Assembly: GCF_001927285.1 (NCBI RefSeq)
Contig: NZ_MSIG01000009.1
Span: 1 to 64,000 of the forward strand
From: Mongoliimonas terrestris
Lineage (GTDB): Bacteria > Pseudomonadota > Alphaproteobacteria > Rhizobiales > Pleomorphomonadaceae
Reading direction: 5' to 3'
DNA length: 64,000 bases
The position numbers and the translations under genes were made by a program. A model generated the notes under the pieces. It saw only the letters and a program-made list of their open reading frames with translations, was not told where the DNA came from and did no database searches. Positions 21,518 to 32,131 of the stretch are shown piece by piece; the stretch's first letter is position 1; the number at the start of each line of letters is the position of its first letter.

Positions 21518-22108
21518 ATGTCCTCGCTGCCGTCGGGCCTTGCGTGCACCGTCGCCGTTGTTGCGGCGCTCGTCCTATCCGGCTGCCAGATGTCCAGCGA
21601 CAGCGGCCTCCTCGACCCGCGCGCCTCCCTCTTCACGGGCGCGCCCGGTCCCGTCGGCCCCGGTCCGGTCGCCGCGGCACCCCTCGCGCCCACCCCCATC
21701 GGCCCCGTCGCCGTGCAGACCGACACCGCAACCGGCTCGATCGGCGGTCCGGCCGGCGGCCTCTCCGCGTCCGTCGGCACCGCCCGCTTCTCCGCGCCGG
21801 TCCGCCCGGCCGCCTTCTCCCGCACGGCCGACCCGCAAGTCCTTTTTGGCCCCTGGACGCTCGCCCGCTCCGGCGATCGCGGTTGCGCCATCTCGCTCGG
21901 CTCCCCGAACGCGGTCGGCGACTACACTGCCCGCACCCGCGGCTGCGAGGCCCTGCCGCTTGCCAGCATCGCCCTCTGGGCCCCGGTCGACGACGGCCTC
22001 GTCGCCTTCGACCTCAACCGCCAACCCATCCTCGCCCTCCGCCCCACCGGCCCCGACGTCTTCACCGGCCGCCTCCCCGACGGCACGTCGGTCACGCTCT
22101 GGCGGTGA
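21518..22108 (+). CDS. AprI/Inh-type metalloprotease-inhibitor-domain lipoprotein
   Basis: From the ATG at 21518 the product is 196 residues. A lipoprotein signal peptide has the lipobox LSGC (Cys about residue 24), then an Ala/Pro/Gly-rich linker follows. The C-terminal domain of about 95 residues resembles the AprI/Inh inhibitor family: FGPWTLARSGDRGCAISLGS, a second cysteine in RTRGCEAL, and IALWAPVDDGLVAFDLNRQP. The two cysteines probably form the disulfide of that fold. Homologues inhibit secreted serralysin-type metalloproteases. No protease gene lies nearby, so the target is unknown. Methionines further upstream in the same frame (21350, 21230) give implausible N-termini. Confidence 0.7.
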   Translation: MSSLPSGLACTVAVVAALVLSGCQMSSDSGLLDPRASLFTGAPGPVGPGPVAAAPLAPTPIGPVAVQTDTATGSIGGPAGGLSASVGTARFSAPVRPAAFSRTADPQVLFGPWTLARSGDRGCAISLGSPNAVGDYTARTRGCEALPLASIALWAPVDDGLVAFDLNRQPILALRPTGPDVFTGRLPDGTSVTLWR

Positions 22109-22195
22109 GGGTTCGAGGGCAGGGCGGGGAAAGGCAACTCCCCCGCCCACCGCACCCTCCGCCGCCCGCCCGTACCACCCGCATCCTCCGCCGAC

Positions 22196-22282
22196 CGTCA
22201 TGGTCCGCGCAGGCGGACCACCCACGCATTTCGCCGCCGTCTGACGAATGCGTGGATGGTCTGCCGAAAGCAGACCATGACG
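22196..22282. repeat. 87-bp nested inverted repeat, family B copy 1
   Basis: The outer ends are CGTCATGGTC (22196-22205) and GACCATGACG (22273-22282). An inner pair CCACGCATT (22222-22230)/AATGCGTGG (22247-22255) encloses the centre. Each flank also forms its own hairpin: GGTCCGC/GCGGACC (22202-22219) and GGTCTGC/GCAGACC (22258-22276). The same design recurs at 40547-40629, and a half copy lies at 28456-28490. It lies in the 389-bp gap downstream of the lipoprotein gene. Confidence 0.8.
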
Positions 22283-22327
22283 TGGAAGGGAAGCGCGCCT
22301 CCCCCACCCCGCCGCCGTCCCCACACC

Positions 22328-22353
22328 GTCATCCCGGCGTGCGCCGGGATGAC
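22328..22353. repeat. REP-like palindrome, family A (single)
   Basis: A perfect 26-bp palindrome: GTCATCCCGGCG (22328-22339), two bases, CGCCGGGATGAC (22342-22353). It is the basic unit of a family found again, mostly as pairs, at 28225, 28305, 40700 and 57361. It lies 46 bp after the family B element, in the same gap. Confidence 0.8.
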
Positions 22354-22497
22354 GGTTCGCGACCGAGGCGGACAAGCGCCCCACCTGTCCCCACCCCCAC
22401 CACCAATCCCTTAACCCTTTCGCTTAAGCCCCCCGCCACCCTTCTTCGCTAGCGTACGTCTCCGAATGGGCTTTCCGCCTGTCAGGGGGCGTGTGGG

Positions 22498-23505
22498 ATG
22501 AGTGAGAAAACCTGGCCGCCGGCCGTGCTGTCGCTGGTCCGCAAGGGCCGGATCGAACCGGCGGACGTGCGCCGGCTGCGCGAGACAGTCTACGGCAACG
22601 CGGTCGTCTCCCGCGAGGAGGCCGAGTGGGCCTTCGCGCTCGACGAGCGCGTGTCGGAGACCTGTCCGGAGTGGATCGGCTTCTTCGTCGAGGCGGTGGT
22701 CGATTTCGCCGTCTGGCAGGAGCAGCCGAAAGGCTACGTGACCGAGGCGACCGCCGACTGGCTGATCGACAGCGTCAGCGACCGCCGGCTGGTGCGCACC
22801 CGCGCCGAACTGGAGGTGCTCATCCGCGTCCTGGAAGCGGCGTCCTCCTGCCCGCCCAAGCTTTCCGCCTTCGTGCTTCGCCAGGTCGCCCTGGCCGTCC
22901 TCGACGGCGAAGGCCCGCTCGCGCCCGAGCACCGGGGCGAGCCCGGCGTCATCACCCGCGACGAGGTGGAACTCCTTCGCCGCGTCCTCTTCGCCTTCGG
23001 CAGCTCCGGCGCGGTCGGCATCAGCCGCGAGGAGGCGGAAGTCCTGTTCGACCTCAACGACGGCCTCGTCGAGGGCGAGAGCGATCCGGCCTGGTCTGAC
23101 CTCTTCGTCAAGGCCGTCGCCAACTTCCTGATGGCGGCGCGCGGCTATACGGTGCCGACCCGCGAGGAGGCGCTCCGCCGCGAAGCCTGGCTCGACCAGC
23201 CGACCGGCGGCATCGTCGGTATCTTCGGCGACGCCATGTCGGGCCTTCTCACCCACGGCCTCAAGGGCATCTGGTCGTCCTTCCGCGAGCCGGAGGAGAG
23301 CGAGGCCACCCGCCGTGTGCGCGCCATGGAGGCCGAGATCAAGGCCGCCGAGGTGGTCACCGCCGACGAAGTGAAATGGCTCGCCGACCGCATCGGCCGG
23401 GACGGTCCGCTGCACGCCAACGAGCGCGCGCTCCTGCTCTTCCTCCGCGAGGAGAGCCCGGACATCCATCCGTCGCTCCGCACGCTCCTCGACACTGCCG
23501 CCTGA
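22498..23505 (+). CDS. Uncharacterised protein with an internal duplication
   Basis: A 335-residue soluble, acidic protein with no signal peptide and no family I can name. Two similar segments of about 80 residues are seen: residues ~20-90 (LRETVYGNAVVSREEAEWAF, then WIGFFVEAVVDF) and ~165-240 (LLRRVLFAFGSSGAVGISRE, then WSDLFVKAVANF). A shorter third echo lies near the C-terminus (VTADEVKWLADRIGRDGPLH, then NERALLLFLREE). The repeated unit pairs a regulatory-looking helix with an SREEA motif, reminiscent of helical stress proteins (TerB-like), but the match is not strong enough to assign. It converges with the next gene. Confidence 0.75.
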   Translation: MSEKTWPPAVLSLVRKGRIEPADVRRLRETVYGNAVVSREEAEWAFALDERVSETCPEWIGFFVEAVVDFAVWQEQPKGYVTEATADWLIDSVSDRRLVRTRAELEVLIRVLEAASSCPPKLSAFVLRQVALAVLDGEGPLAPEHRGEPGVITRDEVELLRRVLFAFGSSGAVGISREEAEVLFDLNDGLVEGESDPAWSDLFVKAVANFLMAARGYTVPTREEALRREAWLDQPTGGIVGIFGDAMSGLLTHGLKGIWSSFREPEESEATRRVRAMEAEIKAAEVVTADEVKWLADRIGRDGPLHANERALLLFLREESPDIHPSLRTLLDTAA

Positions 23506-23521
23506 GCCGGCCGGCCTCGGT

Positions 23522-24562
23522 TCAAGCCGGGCCGGCTGTCGCCTCGCCCATGCGCTCGGCCGCCGGCCGCGTGTCGAGATAGCCCTTCACGTAGAAGATC
23601 CGCGTCACCCGGAGCATCGCCGCCGCGAACGGGGTGGCGAGCGCCAGCCCGAGGGTGCCGAACAGGAGCCCGAAGAAGAGCTGAACCGCGATCGTGAGCG
23701 CCGGCGGCAGGTCCACCGTCTCCTTCTGCAGGGTCGGGGTGATCATGTAGCTCTCCACCGTTTGCACGGCGAGCACCAGGATCACCACCTGCACCGCCAG
23801 GTACCATCCGTCCGTGAAGGCGAGGAGCACGGCGGGGAGGGCGCCGAGCAACGGCCCGAGGTTGGGGATGAAGGCGAAGAGGCCGGCCAGCAGCCCAAGC
23901 ACCGGGGCGAGCGGCACCCCGAGGAACCAGAGCCCGAGCCAGGTCAGCACGCCCACCGCCGTCATGGAGACGAGCTGCGCGCCGATCCAGCCGCGCAGCG
24001 CGACGCCGGCCTCCCGCATCATCATGCGCACGCGCGGCCGGAGCGCCGGATCGAACAGGAAGGCGAACCCCGTCACGTAGGAGCCGGGGTTGATCGCCAG
24101 ATAAAGGCCGAGGAAGAGCACGATCACGGCGTTGCCGAGGCTCACCACGATGCCCGTCACCATGCTGACGGCCGACATGCCGCTCGACGTCGCCTGTGAG
24201 GCGACCTCCGAGGCCTCCACGTCCTGCAGTAGCTCCCGGCTCCAGCTGTAGGCCTGAAGCCGCTCGCGAAGGGTCCGGAGTGCCTCCGGCACCTGGGTCC
24301 ACAGCTGGTCGGCCTGCTCGGCGAGGAATGGCGCGGCCACGATCCAGAAGACCGAGAACACGGCGATCAGAAGCACGACGAAGAGCGCAAGGCCGCCCGT
24401 CTTCGGCAGGTGCAGCCAGGCGGCCAGCCGGTCGCCGCCGCCGGTGAGGAACACCGCCACCAGGATGCCGGCGAACACGAGAAGCAGCGCGGTCGGAGCG
24501 GCCCAAAGGACCAGCACCAGGATCCCGGCCATCACCGCCAGACTGATCGTTCGTCGCGACAT
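23522..24562 (-). CDS. AI-2E family (PerM-type) membrane protein
   Basis: A 346-residue polytopic membrane protein with about eight transmembrane segments, opening with MSRRTISLAVMAGILVLVLW. It has the family landmarks PNLGPLLGALPAVLLAF and VESYMITPTLQKETVDLPPA. The family is named after TqsA, an exporter of autoinducer 2, but members also include Na+/H+ antiporters and proteins of unknown substrate. The ATG at 24562 was preferred over the long upstream open frame because homologues start with one short cytoplasmic segment before the first membrane helix. Confidence 0.85.
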   Translation of the reverse strand: MSRRTISLAVMAGILVLVLWAAPTALLLVFAGILVAVFLTGGGDRLAAWLHLPKTGGLALFVVLLIAVFSVFWIVAAPFLAEQADQLWTQVPEALRTLRERLQAYSWSRELLQDVEASEVASQATSSGMSAVSMVTGIVVSLGNAVIVLFLGLYLAINPGSYVTGFAFLFDPALRPRVRMMMREAGVALRGWIGAQLVSMTAVGVLTWLGLWFLGVPLAPVLGLLAGLFAFIPNLGPLLGALPAVLLAFTDGWYLAVQVVILVLAVQTVESYMITPTLQKETVDLPPALTIAVQLFFGLLFGTLGLALATPFAAAMLRVTRIFYVKGYLDTRPAAERMGEATAGPA

Positions 24563-24687
24563 TCGCCATCCCCCGGTCGTCGCAGCCGGCCGGGTGCGGC
24601 CCGGCCGTTCGGAGGGGTAACGGCTGGCCGCGCGGATTGTTGCGACGCGGCACCTTCGATCGACGGCGCGTGTGTTGACGGCCGCCC

Positions 24688-25980
24688 TCAGCCGCCCATC
24701 AGCGCCTTGCCCGGATAGCACGTGGGCGGCAGGCCGCGCGCGGTCTCCACCGCGCCGATGGCCGTCCGCGTCCGCCAGCCGACCAGCCCGTCGGCCCCGC
24801 CCACGTCGTAGCCGGCCGCGATCAGCCGCTCCTGCAGGTCGCGCACGTCGCCCCGCGTGAAGCCCGACACGGTCGCCCAGCGGCCCCGGATCGCCGCATC
24901 GGCACGGAGCCGGTCGCCCAGATGGCCGATGAAGATCGCGTAGAGGTCGCTCTCGTTGTAGCGCTTCAGCACGTAAAAGTTCTCCGAGACCAGGAAGGCC
25001 GGCCCCTTGCGGCCCGCCGGCATCAGGAGATGCGCGTCCGGGTTCCCGGCGCCGAGCGCGTCGGCCTGAAGCGGCCGGCCGTCCGCCAGCGTCACGCCCG
25101 CCGCCGCGAAGTCGCCGAGCGGCCGGCCCTTGTCGGGGCCTTCCAGGGTGCACGGCACACTGTCCGGCAGGTTCACCTCCACCCCCCAGCGCACCCCCGG
25201 TCGCCAGCCGAAATCCTGGAGGTAGTGGCCGATGGACCCCAGCACGTCGGCGGTCGACCGCCAGATGTCCCGCGCGCCGTCTCCGTCGAAGTCGACCGCG
25301 TGGGACAGCATCTTGGTCGGCATGAACTGCGGCTGGCCGAGCGCGCCCGCCCACGAACTGCGGATTTCCCCGAGTGGCAGGTGATCTTCGTCGGCGATCG
25401 TCAGGGCCGCCACGAATTCGTCGAGGAACATGGCCTTCCGCGCGCCCATGAAGGCCTGCGTGGACGTGACCCGGATGGCGGAATGCTTCAGCGGCACGCG
25501 CCCGAAATCCGATTCCCGGCCCCAGATCGCCACGATGATCTCGGCCGGCACCCCGTATCGCCGCTCGGCGGCATCCAGCACCGCCCCGTGCGTCTTCAGC
25601 CGCGCCCGGCCGGCGCTCGTCAGGCCGGCGAGCCGCTTGGCGTCCAGGTAGCGGCCCGGCGAGGCGAATTCCGCCTGGAAGGACGGCCCGCGTGGCGGCG
25701 GCGCGCCGGGCGGCACCAGGTCCGGCAGCGACCAGTCCGGCGTCAGCCCGGCGGTCGCCGCCCGGATGGTGGCGTCCGAAACGCCCGCCCGCCGGGCCGC
25801 CGGCGCGGCCGTGTCGGCAAGCCAGCGCTGGAACGCCGCCTCCACGGCGGGCCGGTCCACGGCGGCGCGGCCGTCTCCGGCCGTCACGAGAAGACCCAGC
25901 GCGAAGGCGGCGAGGACACGGAGTGGCCCGAGACGGGCCGGCGAAGGGGGCGAAGGAAGCATGCTGGTCATGCCCGCCAT
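24688..25980 (-). CDS. Lytic murein transglycosylase (MltB/SLT_2 type) with peptidoglycan-binding domain
   Basis: A 430-residue secreted enzyme: an N-terminal signal peptide (LRVLAAFALGLLVTAGDGRA), a transglycosylase domain, and a C-terminal PG_binding_1 domain (RGDVRDLQERLIAAGYDVGG). The catalytic glutamate is Glu156 in AIWGRESDFGRV; GALGQPQFMPTKML is the second signature. It cleaves the MurNAc-GlcNAc bond in the periplasm, forming 1,6-anhydro ends. A later ATG (MTSML) would shorten the signal peptide by three residues and is equally possible. The lack of a lipobox suggests a soluble periplasmic form. Confidence 0.9.
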   Translation of the reverse strand: MAGMTSMLPSPPSPARLGPLRVLAAFALGLLVTAGDGRAAVDRPAVEAAFQRWLADTAAPAARRAGVSDATIRAATAGLTPDWSLPDLVPPGAPPPRGPSFQAEFASPGRYLDAKRLAGLTSAGRARLKTHGAVLDAAERRYGVPAEIIVAIWGRESDFGRVPLKHSAIRVTSTQAFMGARKAMFLDEFVAALTIADEDHLPLGEIRSSWAGALGQPQFMPTKMLSHAVDFDGDGARDIWRSTADVLGSIGHYLQDFGWRPGVRWGVEVNLPDSVPCTLEGPDKGRPLGDFAAAGVTLADGRPLQADALGAGNPDAHLLMPAGRKGPAFLVSENFYVLKRYNESDLYAIFIGHLGDRLRADAAIRGRWATVSGFTRGDVRDLQERLIAAGYDVGGADGLVGWRTRTAIGAVETARGLPPTCYPGKALMGG

Positions 25981-26157
25981 TGTGTCATGATCCGGCGCCC
26001 GTGGAACCCGCCCCGGCGACCGCCACGTGCCTGCGACCGACTGCCTCCTGCGTCACCGGGAGCATGGTATCAGCCCATCGGCTTAGTTTTCGGCGGTGCG
26101 GAAGTCCTTTAGAAGTCCGGGACAAACACGAACCAGTGCAAGGGCGGCGCAAAGCGA

Positions 26158-28167
<2,010 letters not shown>

Positions 28168-28224
28168 GGGGAAGGGCGTTGAGGGCAGTGGCCGCTGTCC
28201 GCACGCCCACCATCCCCCGATCCC

Positions 28225-28250
28225 GTAGTCCCGGCGTCCGCCGGGATGAC
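28225..28250. repeat. REP-like palindrome, family A
   Basis: GTAGTCCCGGCGTCCGCCGG followed by GATGAC is an imperfect copy of the palindrome at 22328-22353. It lies 57 bp after the pccA stop and 55 bp before a paired copy. Confidence 0.7.
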
Positions 28251-28304
28251 GGCTACCCACCCCGACTCGCCTCCGCCGCCCCGCCCCCTCCATCCCCCAT
28301 TCCC

Positions 28305-28405
28305 GTCATCCCGGCGAACGCCGGGATCCAACCGACGCCAGGGCCGACTCGACGGGCGCGACGCGGAAACGACGGCTGGAACCCGGCGTCCACCGGGAGG
28401 ACGAC
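28305..28405. repeat. Paired REP-like element, family A (about 100 bp)
   Basis: The left palindrome GTCATCCCGGCGAACGCCGG (from 28305) runs into GATCCAACCGACG. The right one, CGGCTGGAACCCGGCGTCCA (from 28373) with CCGGGAGGACGAC after it, is the inverted partner. The middle (about 35 bp) is unconserved. The same pair of halves at the same spacing occurs at 40700-40799 and 57361-57460. Confidence 0.75.
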
Positions 28406-28455
28406 TACGCCAGCCCCGACAACTCCCGCCAACCCCCACACCCCCCACCAACCTC

Positions 28456-28490
28456 CGTCATGGTCCGCGCAGGCGGACCACCCACGCTTT
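28456..28490. repeat. Half copy of the family B inverted repeat
   Basis: The left half CGTCATGGTCCGCGCAGGCG continues GACCACCCACGC, identical to the copy at 22196 over more than 30 bases. The right half is not recognisable apart from GGACGATGG at 28512-28520. It lies just 3' of the small membrane-protein gene on the minus strand. Confidence 0.65.
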
Positions 28491-28554
28491 CCTTCCGGCA
28501 ACGGCCGACCCGGACGATGGCATCCACCGCCGACCCAGCCCGTCCCCCATCGCC

Positions 28555-28722
28555 TCAGTCCCCGCCATCCCCGCCGCCGTCCCCGTCCCCATCGCTGTCG
28601 TCGAACAGCCAGTCCAGATCGAGCCACACGAACTGCACCTGGATCACCGTCATCAGCCGCGTCAGCATGATGACGACGACGAGCAGGCCGGCGAGCACGA
28701 ACGGGTTTTCCAGAATTTCCAT
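28555..28722 (-). CDS. Possible 55-residue single-pass membrane protein
   Basis: The frame encodes MEILENPFVLAGLLVVVIML, then TRLMTVIQVQFVWLDLDW and a tail of alternating Asp and Gly. One hydrophobic helix (residues ~7-24) precedes an aromatic segment and the acidic tail. A GGGGGTGG sequence precedes the ATG at 28722. The mixed codon pattern in the hydrophobic part looks real, while the Gly-Asp tail is simple-sequence DNA. I recognise no family. It lies between pccA and lipB on the lipB strand. Confidence 0.45.
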   Translation of the reverse strand: MEILENPFVLAGLLVVVIMLTRLMTVIQVQFVWLDLDWLFDDSDGDGDGGGDGGD

Positions 28723-28862
28723 GGCCCACCCCCACGGTGGACCCGGGGCAAGGCGCCCGGGCCGGGTCCCGCCACACGCGCGCGGCGAAGATCCCTGTCC
28801 ATCATCCATTCTTCGCCCCAGCAAAGGATGGTGGATTTCCGAACAATTCGACCGACCGGCGC

Positions 28863-29624
28863 CTAACCCACCGCGCCGCCCGCCGCCTGCGCCACCGCCG
28901 CCTCGGCCGCGGCCCGCTCGTCCACCGTCACCGTCTCGCCGAACACCCGCTCGAACGCCACCCTCAGCGCCACGTCGGCGTCCGCCATGGTCACCGGCAG
29001 GCCGAGGTCGACGAGGCTCGTCACCCCGTGGTCTGTCACCCCGCACGGCACGATGCCGGAGAAGTGGGAGAGATCCGGCTCCACGTTGAGGCTGATGCCG
29101 TGGAAGGTCACCCAGCGGCGCACCCGGATGCCGATGGCGGCGATCTTGTCCTCCGCCCCGTCCCCCCGGTCCGGCCGGCGAACCCAGACACCCACCCGGT
29201 CCTCGCGCCGTTCCCCGCGCACGGTGAAGGCGTCGAGCGTGCCGATGATCCACGCCTCCAGCGCCGCCACGAAGGCCCGCACGTCCTCGCGCCGGCGCTT
29301 CAGGTCGAGCATCACATAGGCCACCCGCTGGCCGGGGCCGTGGTAGGTGTACTGCCCGCCGCGCCCGGTGGCGTAGACCGGAAACCGGTCCGGCTCGATC
29401 AGGTCGGCCGCGTCGGCGCTGGTGCCCGCCGTGTAGAGCGGCGGGTGCTCCACCAGCCAAATCCGCTCCGCCGCCCGCCCGTCGGCGATCAGCGCGGCCC
29501 GCGCCTCCATCTCGGCGACGGCGGCCGGGTAGGGCACCGGCACGTCGGCCACCACCCATTCCACCGGCGGCGAGCCGGGGCGTGCGGCAAAGCGGGTGTC
29601 GAGGGCGTCGCGCGCATTAACCAT
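28863..29624 (-). CDS. lipB: Octanoyl-(acyl-carrier-protein) transferase LipB
   Basis: A 253-residue LipB, which moves the octanoyl group from ACP to lipoyl domains, the first step of endogenous lipoate synthesis. The catalytic pair is Lys160 in DKIAAIG and Cys194 in IVPCGVTD. The motifs [15 protein letters not shown] and [16 protein letters not shown] match the family. The ATG at 29624 gives a typical N-terminus; the open frame continues far upstream on this strand through antisense sequence of other genes and is not coding there. lipA is not in the window. Confidence 0.93.
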   Translation of the reverse strand: MVNARDALDTRFAARPGSPPVEWVVADVPVPYPAAVAEMEARAALIADGRAAERIWLVEHPPLYTAGTSADAADLIEPDRFPVYATGRGGQYTYHGPGQRVAYVMLDLKRRREDVRAFVAALEAWIIGTLDAFTVRGERREDRVGVWVRRPDRGDGAEDKIAAIGIRVRRWVTFHGISLNVEPDLSHFSGIVPCGVTDHGVTSLVDLGLPVTMADADVALRVAFERVFGETVTVDERAAAEAAVAQAAGGAVG

Positions 29625-29730
29625 CCGGTAACCATGAGGTCCGAAACATCGTGACAGGCGTCCCCATCCGTCCGCCGACTCGCCGAGCCGGCCACACCAA
29701 CGGCGCCCCTTGCCAGGATCCATAATCCGC

Positions 29731-29997
29731 ATGTCGACCTTCGAGAAGATCTTCGTCGATATATCGGTCGTGCTCGGCGGGCAGACCATGCCCATCCACC
29801 AGCTGCTGCGCATGGGCCGCGGCGCGGTGATCGAGCTCGACACCCACGCGGACGACGACGTCCAGATCCTTGCCAACGATATTCCGGTCGCCCGCGGGCA
29901 GGTGGTGCTGAAGGGCGAGCACGTCGGCATCTCCATCACCGAGGTGCTGTTCCGCCGGCCGGGCTCGCGCCCGCAGATCAATGTGAAGAAGCTCTGA
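29731..29997 (+). CDS. Orphan FliN-like SpoA-domain protein
   Basis: An 88-residue protein consisting of little more than one SpoA domain: [34 protein letters not shown] and [20 protein letters not shown]. This is the C-terminal domain of the flagellar switch protein FliN (and of type III secretion C-ring proteins). FliN proteins are usually over 100 residues and lie in flagellar operons; here the gene stands alone between lipB and tRNA-Leu. An ATG at 29710 in the same frame would add seven residues. It may be a genuine motor component encoded apart from the main locus, or a paralogue with another role. Confidence 0.82.
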   Translation: MSTFEKIFVDISVVLGGQTMPIHQLLRMGRGAVIELDTHADDDVQILANDIPVARGQVVLKGEHVGISITEVLFRRPGSRPQINVKKL

Positions 29998-30098
29998 ACC
30001 CGAACAGGACGGGCGCCGCCGATACCCCCTTGTAACCCCCATGCGGGTTTGCTACTAAGCCGGCGCCGACGGGACGCCCGGCGGCAAAGTCCACGAGA

Positions 30099-30183
30099 GC
30101 GGTCGTGGCGGAATTGGTAGACGCGCAGCGTTGAGGTCGCTGTGGGGCAACCCGTGGAAGTTCGAGTCTTCTCGACCGCACCA
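30099..30183 (+). tRNA. tRNA-Leu(GAG)
   Basis: A complete 85-nt class II tRNA. The acceptor arms GCGGTCG (30099-30105) and CGACCGC (30173-30179) pair perfectly and are followed by A and an encoded CCA. The anticodon stem CAGCG/CGCTG holds the loop TTGAGGT, so the anticodon is GAG. The T arm contains GTTCGAGTC and the long variable arm is present, as required for leucine. Confidence 0.95.
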
Positions 30184-30200
30184 GTGTTTGACGAAGCGAT

Positions 30201-30230
30201 CGGCCGCCCTCTTGGGCGGCCGTCGTCGTT
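30201..30230 (+). terminator. Terminator after tRNA-Leu
   Basis: A 9-bp stem CGGCCGCCC/GGGCGGCCG with a TCTT loop lies 17 bp after the tRNA. The tail TCGTCGTTT is only weakly T-rich. Confidence 0.6.
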
Positions 30231-30440
30231 TCCAGGCATCGCTCCGGAAATCCGGCGCCGAGGCCTGCCGCCCGGTGGCCACAGCCGTCCCGCCGCAGGC
30301 CGCCGTCCGCCCGCGCGGGCAATTTTGCCTTTGAGTGTGCGCCTGCGAAACGCTATGTCCGCCCACGGAGCCTGACCGGCCGAAGGTCCGGGCACCGCCT
30401 CATCCGCATCCGAAGTCATGCCCGAACCACGGGGGCCGCC

Positions 30441-31853
30441 ATGGTCGATCCCGACTCCCACGCGCCCGACGATCCCGAGTTCTCCGCGGTGCTGGCGCTT
30501 CGCGACGAGGACGGCGACCTGAACCCCGCCTTCGTGGCGGCCCTGACGGACGCCATCGAGACCGCCGATTCGGATCGGGTGCGGGCGCTCGCCGGCGACC
30601 TGCACGAGGCGGACGTGGGCGACCTCCTGGAGGCGCTTCATCCGGAGGACCGCGCGCCGCTGGTGCGCCTTCTCGGCGACGCGTTCGACTTCACCGCCCT
30701 CACCGAGGTCGACGAGACCATCCGCGTCCAGATCCTGGAGGAGCTGCCCACCGCCACGGTCGCCGAGGGCGTCCGCGAGATGGACAGCGACGACGCGGTC
30801 TACCTCCTGGAGGACCTCGCCGAGGAGGACAAGGCCGAGATTCTCGCCCAACTGCCCTTCACGGACCGGCTCGCGCTCCAGCGCAGCCTGGACTATCCGG
30901 AGGAGACAGCCGGCCGGCGCATGCAGACGGACTTCATCGCCGTCCCGCCGTTCTGGACCGTCGGCCAGACCATCGACTACCTGCGCGAGCGCGAGGATCT
31001 GCCGGAGGAGTTCTACGAGCTCTACGTCATTGATCCCGGCTTCCGCCTGCTCGGCTCCGTGTCGCTCAACAAGATCCTCCGCGCCAGCCGGCCGACGAAG
31101 ATCGCCGACATCATGCACGAGAACCGCCATCTGGTTCAGGCCACCGAGGACCAGGAGGAGGTGGCGCGCCTCTTCGAGCGCTACAACCTCATCTCCGCCG
31201 CCGTGGTGGACGAGGGCGAGCGTCTCGTCGGCGTCCTCACCATCGACGACATCGTGGACGTGATCCAGGCCGAGGCGGAGGAGGACATCCGCGCGCTCGC
31301 CGGCGTCGGCGACGAGGAGATCTCCGACAGCGTGCTCTACACCGTACGCACCCGCTCGGTGTGGCTCATCGTGAACCTCGCCACGGCCTTCCTCGCCTCC
31401 TCGGTGATCGGCCTCTTCGACGCCACCATCGAGCAGATGGTGGCGCTCGCCGTGCTCATGCCCATCGTCGCCTCCATGGGCGGCAACGCCGGCACCCAGA
31501 CCATGACGGTGGCCGTCCGGGCGCTCGCCACCCGCGACCTCGACGCCAACAACGCCTGGCGCATCGTCGGCCGCGAGGTGATGGTCGGCCTCCTCAACGG
31601 CTTCGCGTTCGCGATCGCGGTCGGGCTGGTGGCCGGGCTCTGGTTCCAGAACCCCATGCTCGGGGTGGTGATCGGCGCCGCCATGGTGATCAACCTCGTG
31701 TGTGCCGCGCTCGCCGGCATCCTCATCCCCCTCGCGCTCGACAAGTTCGAGGTGGATCCGGCCGTGGCCTCCGGCGTCTTCGTCACCATGATCACCGACA
31801 TCGTCGGCTTCGTCGCCTTCCTCGGCCTCGCGACGCTGATCCTGCTCGGCTGA
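30441..31853 (+). CDS. mgtE: Magnesium transporter MgtE
   Basis: A 470-residue MgtE channel. The N-terminal superhelical domain (about 1-150) is followed by two CBS domains (about 155-275; [20 protein letters not shown] and [20 protein letters not shown]), then five transmembrane helices. The selectivity region is [18 protein letters not shown]. Cytoplasmic Mg2+ binding to the N and CBS domains closes the channel. No magnesium riboswitch was recognised in the 200-bp leader after the tRNA-Leu terminator. Confidence 0.95.
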   Translation: MVDPDSHAPDDPEFSAVLALRDEDGDLNPAFVAALTDAIETADSDRVRALAGDLHEADVGDLLEALHPEDRAPLVRLLGDAFDFTALTEVDETIRVQILEELPTATVAEGVREMDSDDAVYLLEDLAEEDKAEILAQLPFTDRLALQRSLDYPEETAGRRMQTDFIAVPPFWTVGQTIDYLREREDLPEEFYELYVIDPGFRLLGSVSLNKILRASRPTKIADIMHENRHLVQATEDQEEVARLFERYNLISAAVVDEGERLVGVLTIDDIVDVIQAEAEEDIRALAGVGDEEISDSVLYTVRTRSVWLIVNLATAFLASSVIGLFDATIEQMVALAVLMPIVASMGGNAGTQTMTVAVRALATRDLDANNAWRIVGREVMVGLLNGFAFAIAVGLVAGLWFQNPMLGVVIGAAMVINLVCAALAGILIPLALDKFEVDPAVASGVFVTMITDIVGFVAFLGLATLILLG

Positions 31854-32131
31854 GGGGAAGGGTGGTAGGGAGTCCGTTATCCCCACTCGGCTCCGCTTGT
31901 GCCCGCATGAGTATGCGGCAATCTTAATTCCCCGTTCACCATCGTGGGGCAGGGTCCGGCGTTCCAGCCGCCGTCACGACGCCGGCCGGCGGATCAGATG
32001 CCCGTCTCCGTCGCATCCGGACGCCCCCTCGCCAGGACCGCCTTTCGCGCACGCAGGACCGCTCGATGACGCCCACGCCCGCCCCCGCCGCCGCGACGTT
32101 CGACCAGCCGAAGGCACGGGGAGGGCAGGCG

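Noticed and set aside
30099-30183. tRNA-Leu as integration site of a genomic island
   Set aside because: No integrase, direct repeat of the tRNA 3' end or change in gene character was seen on either side.
28863-31886. 1007-codon open frame on the minus strand
   Set aside because: Only the last 253 codons are LipB. The rest is antisense to the fliN-like gene, tRNA-Leu and mgtE.
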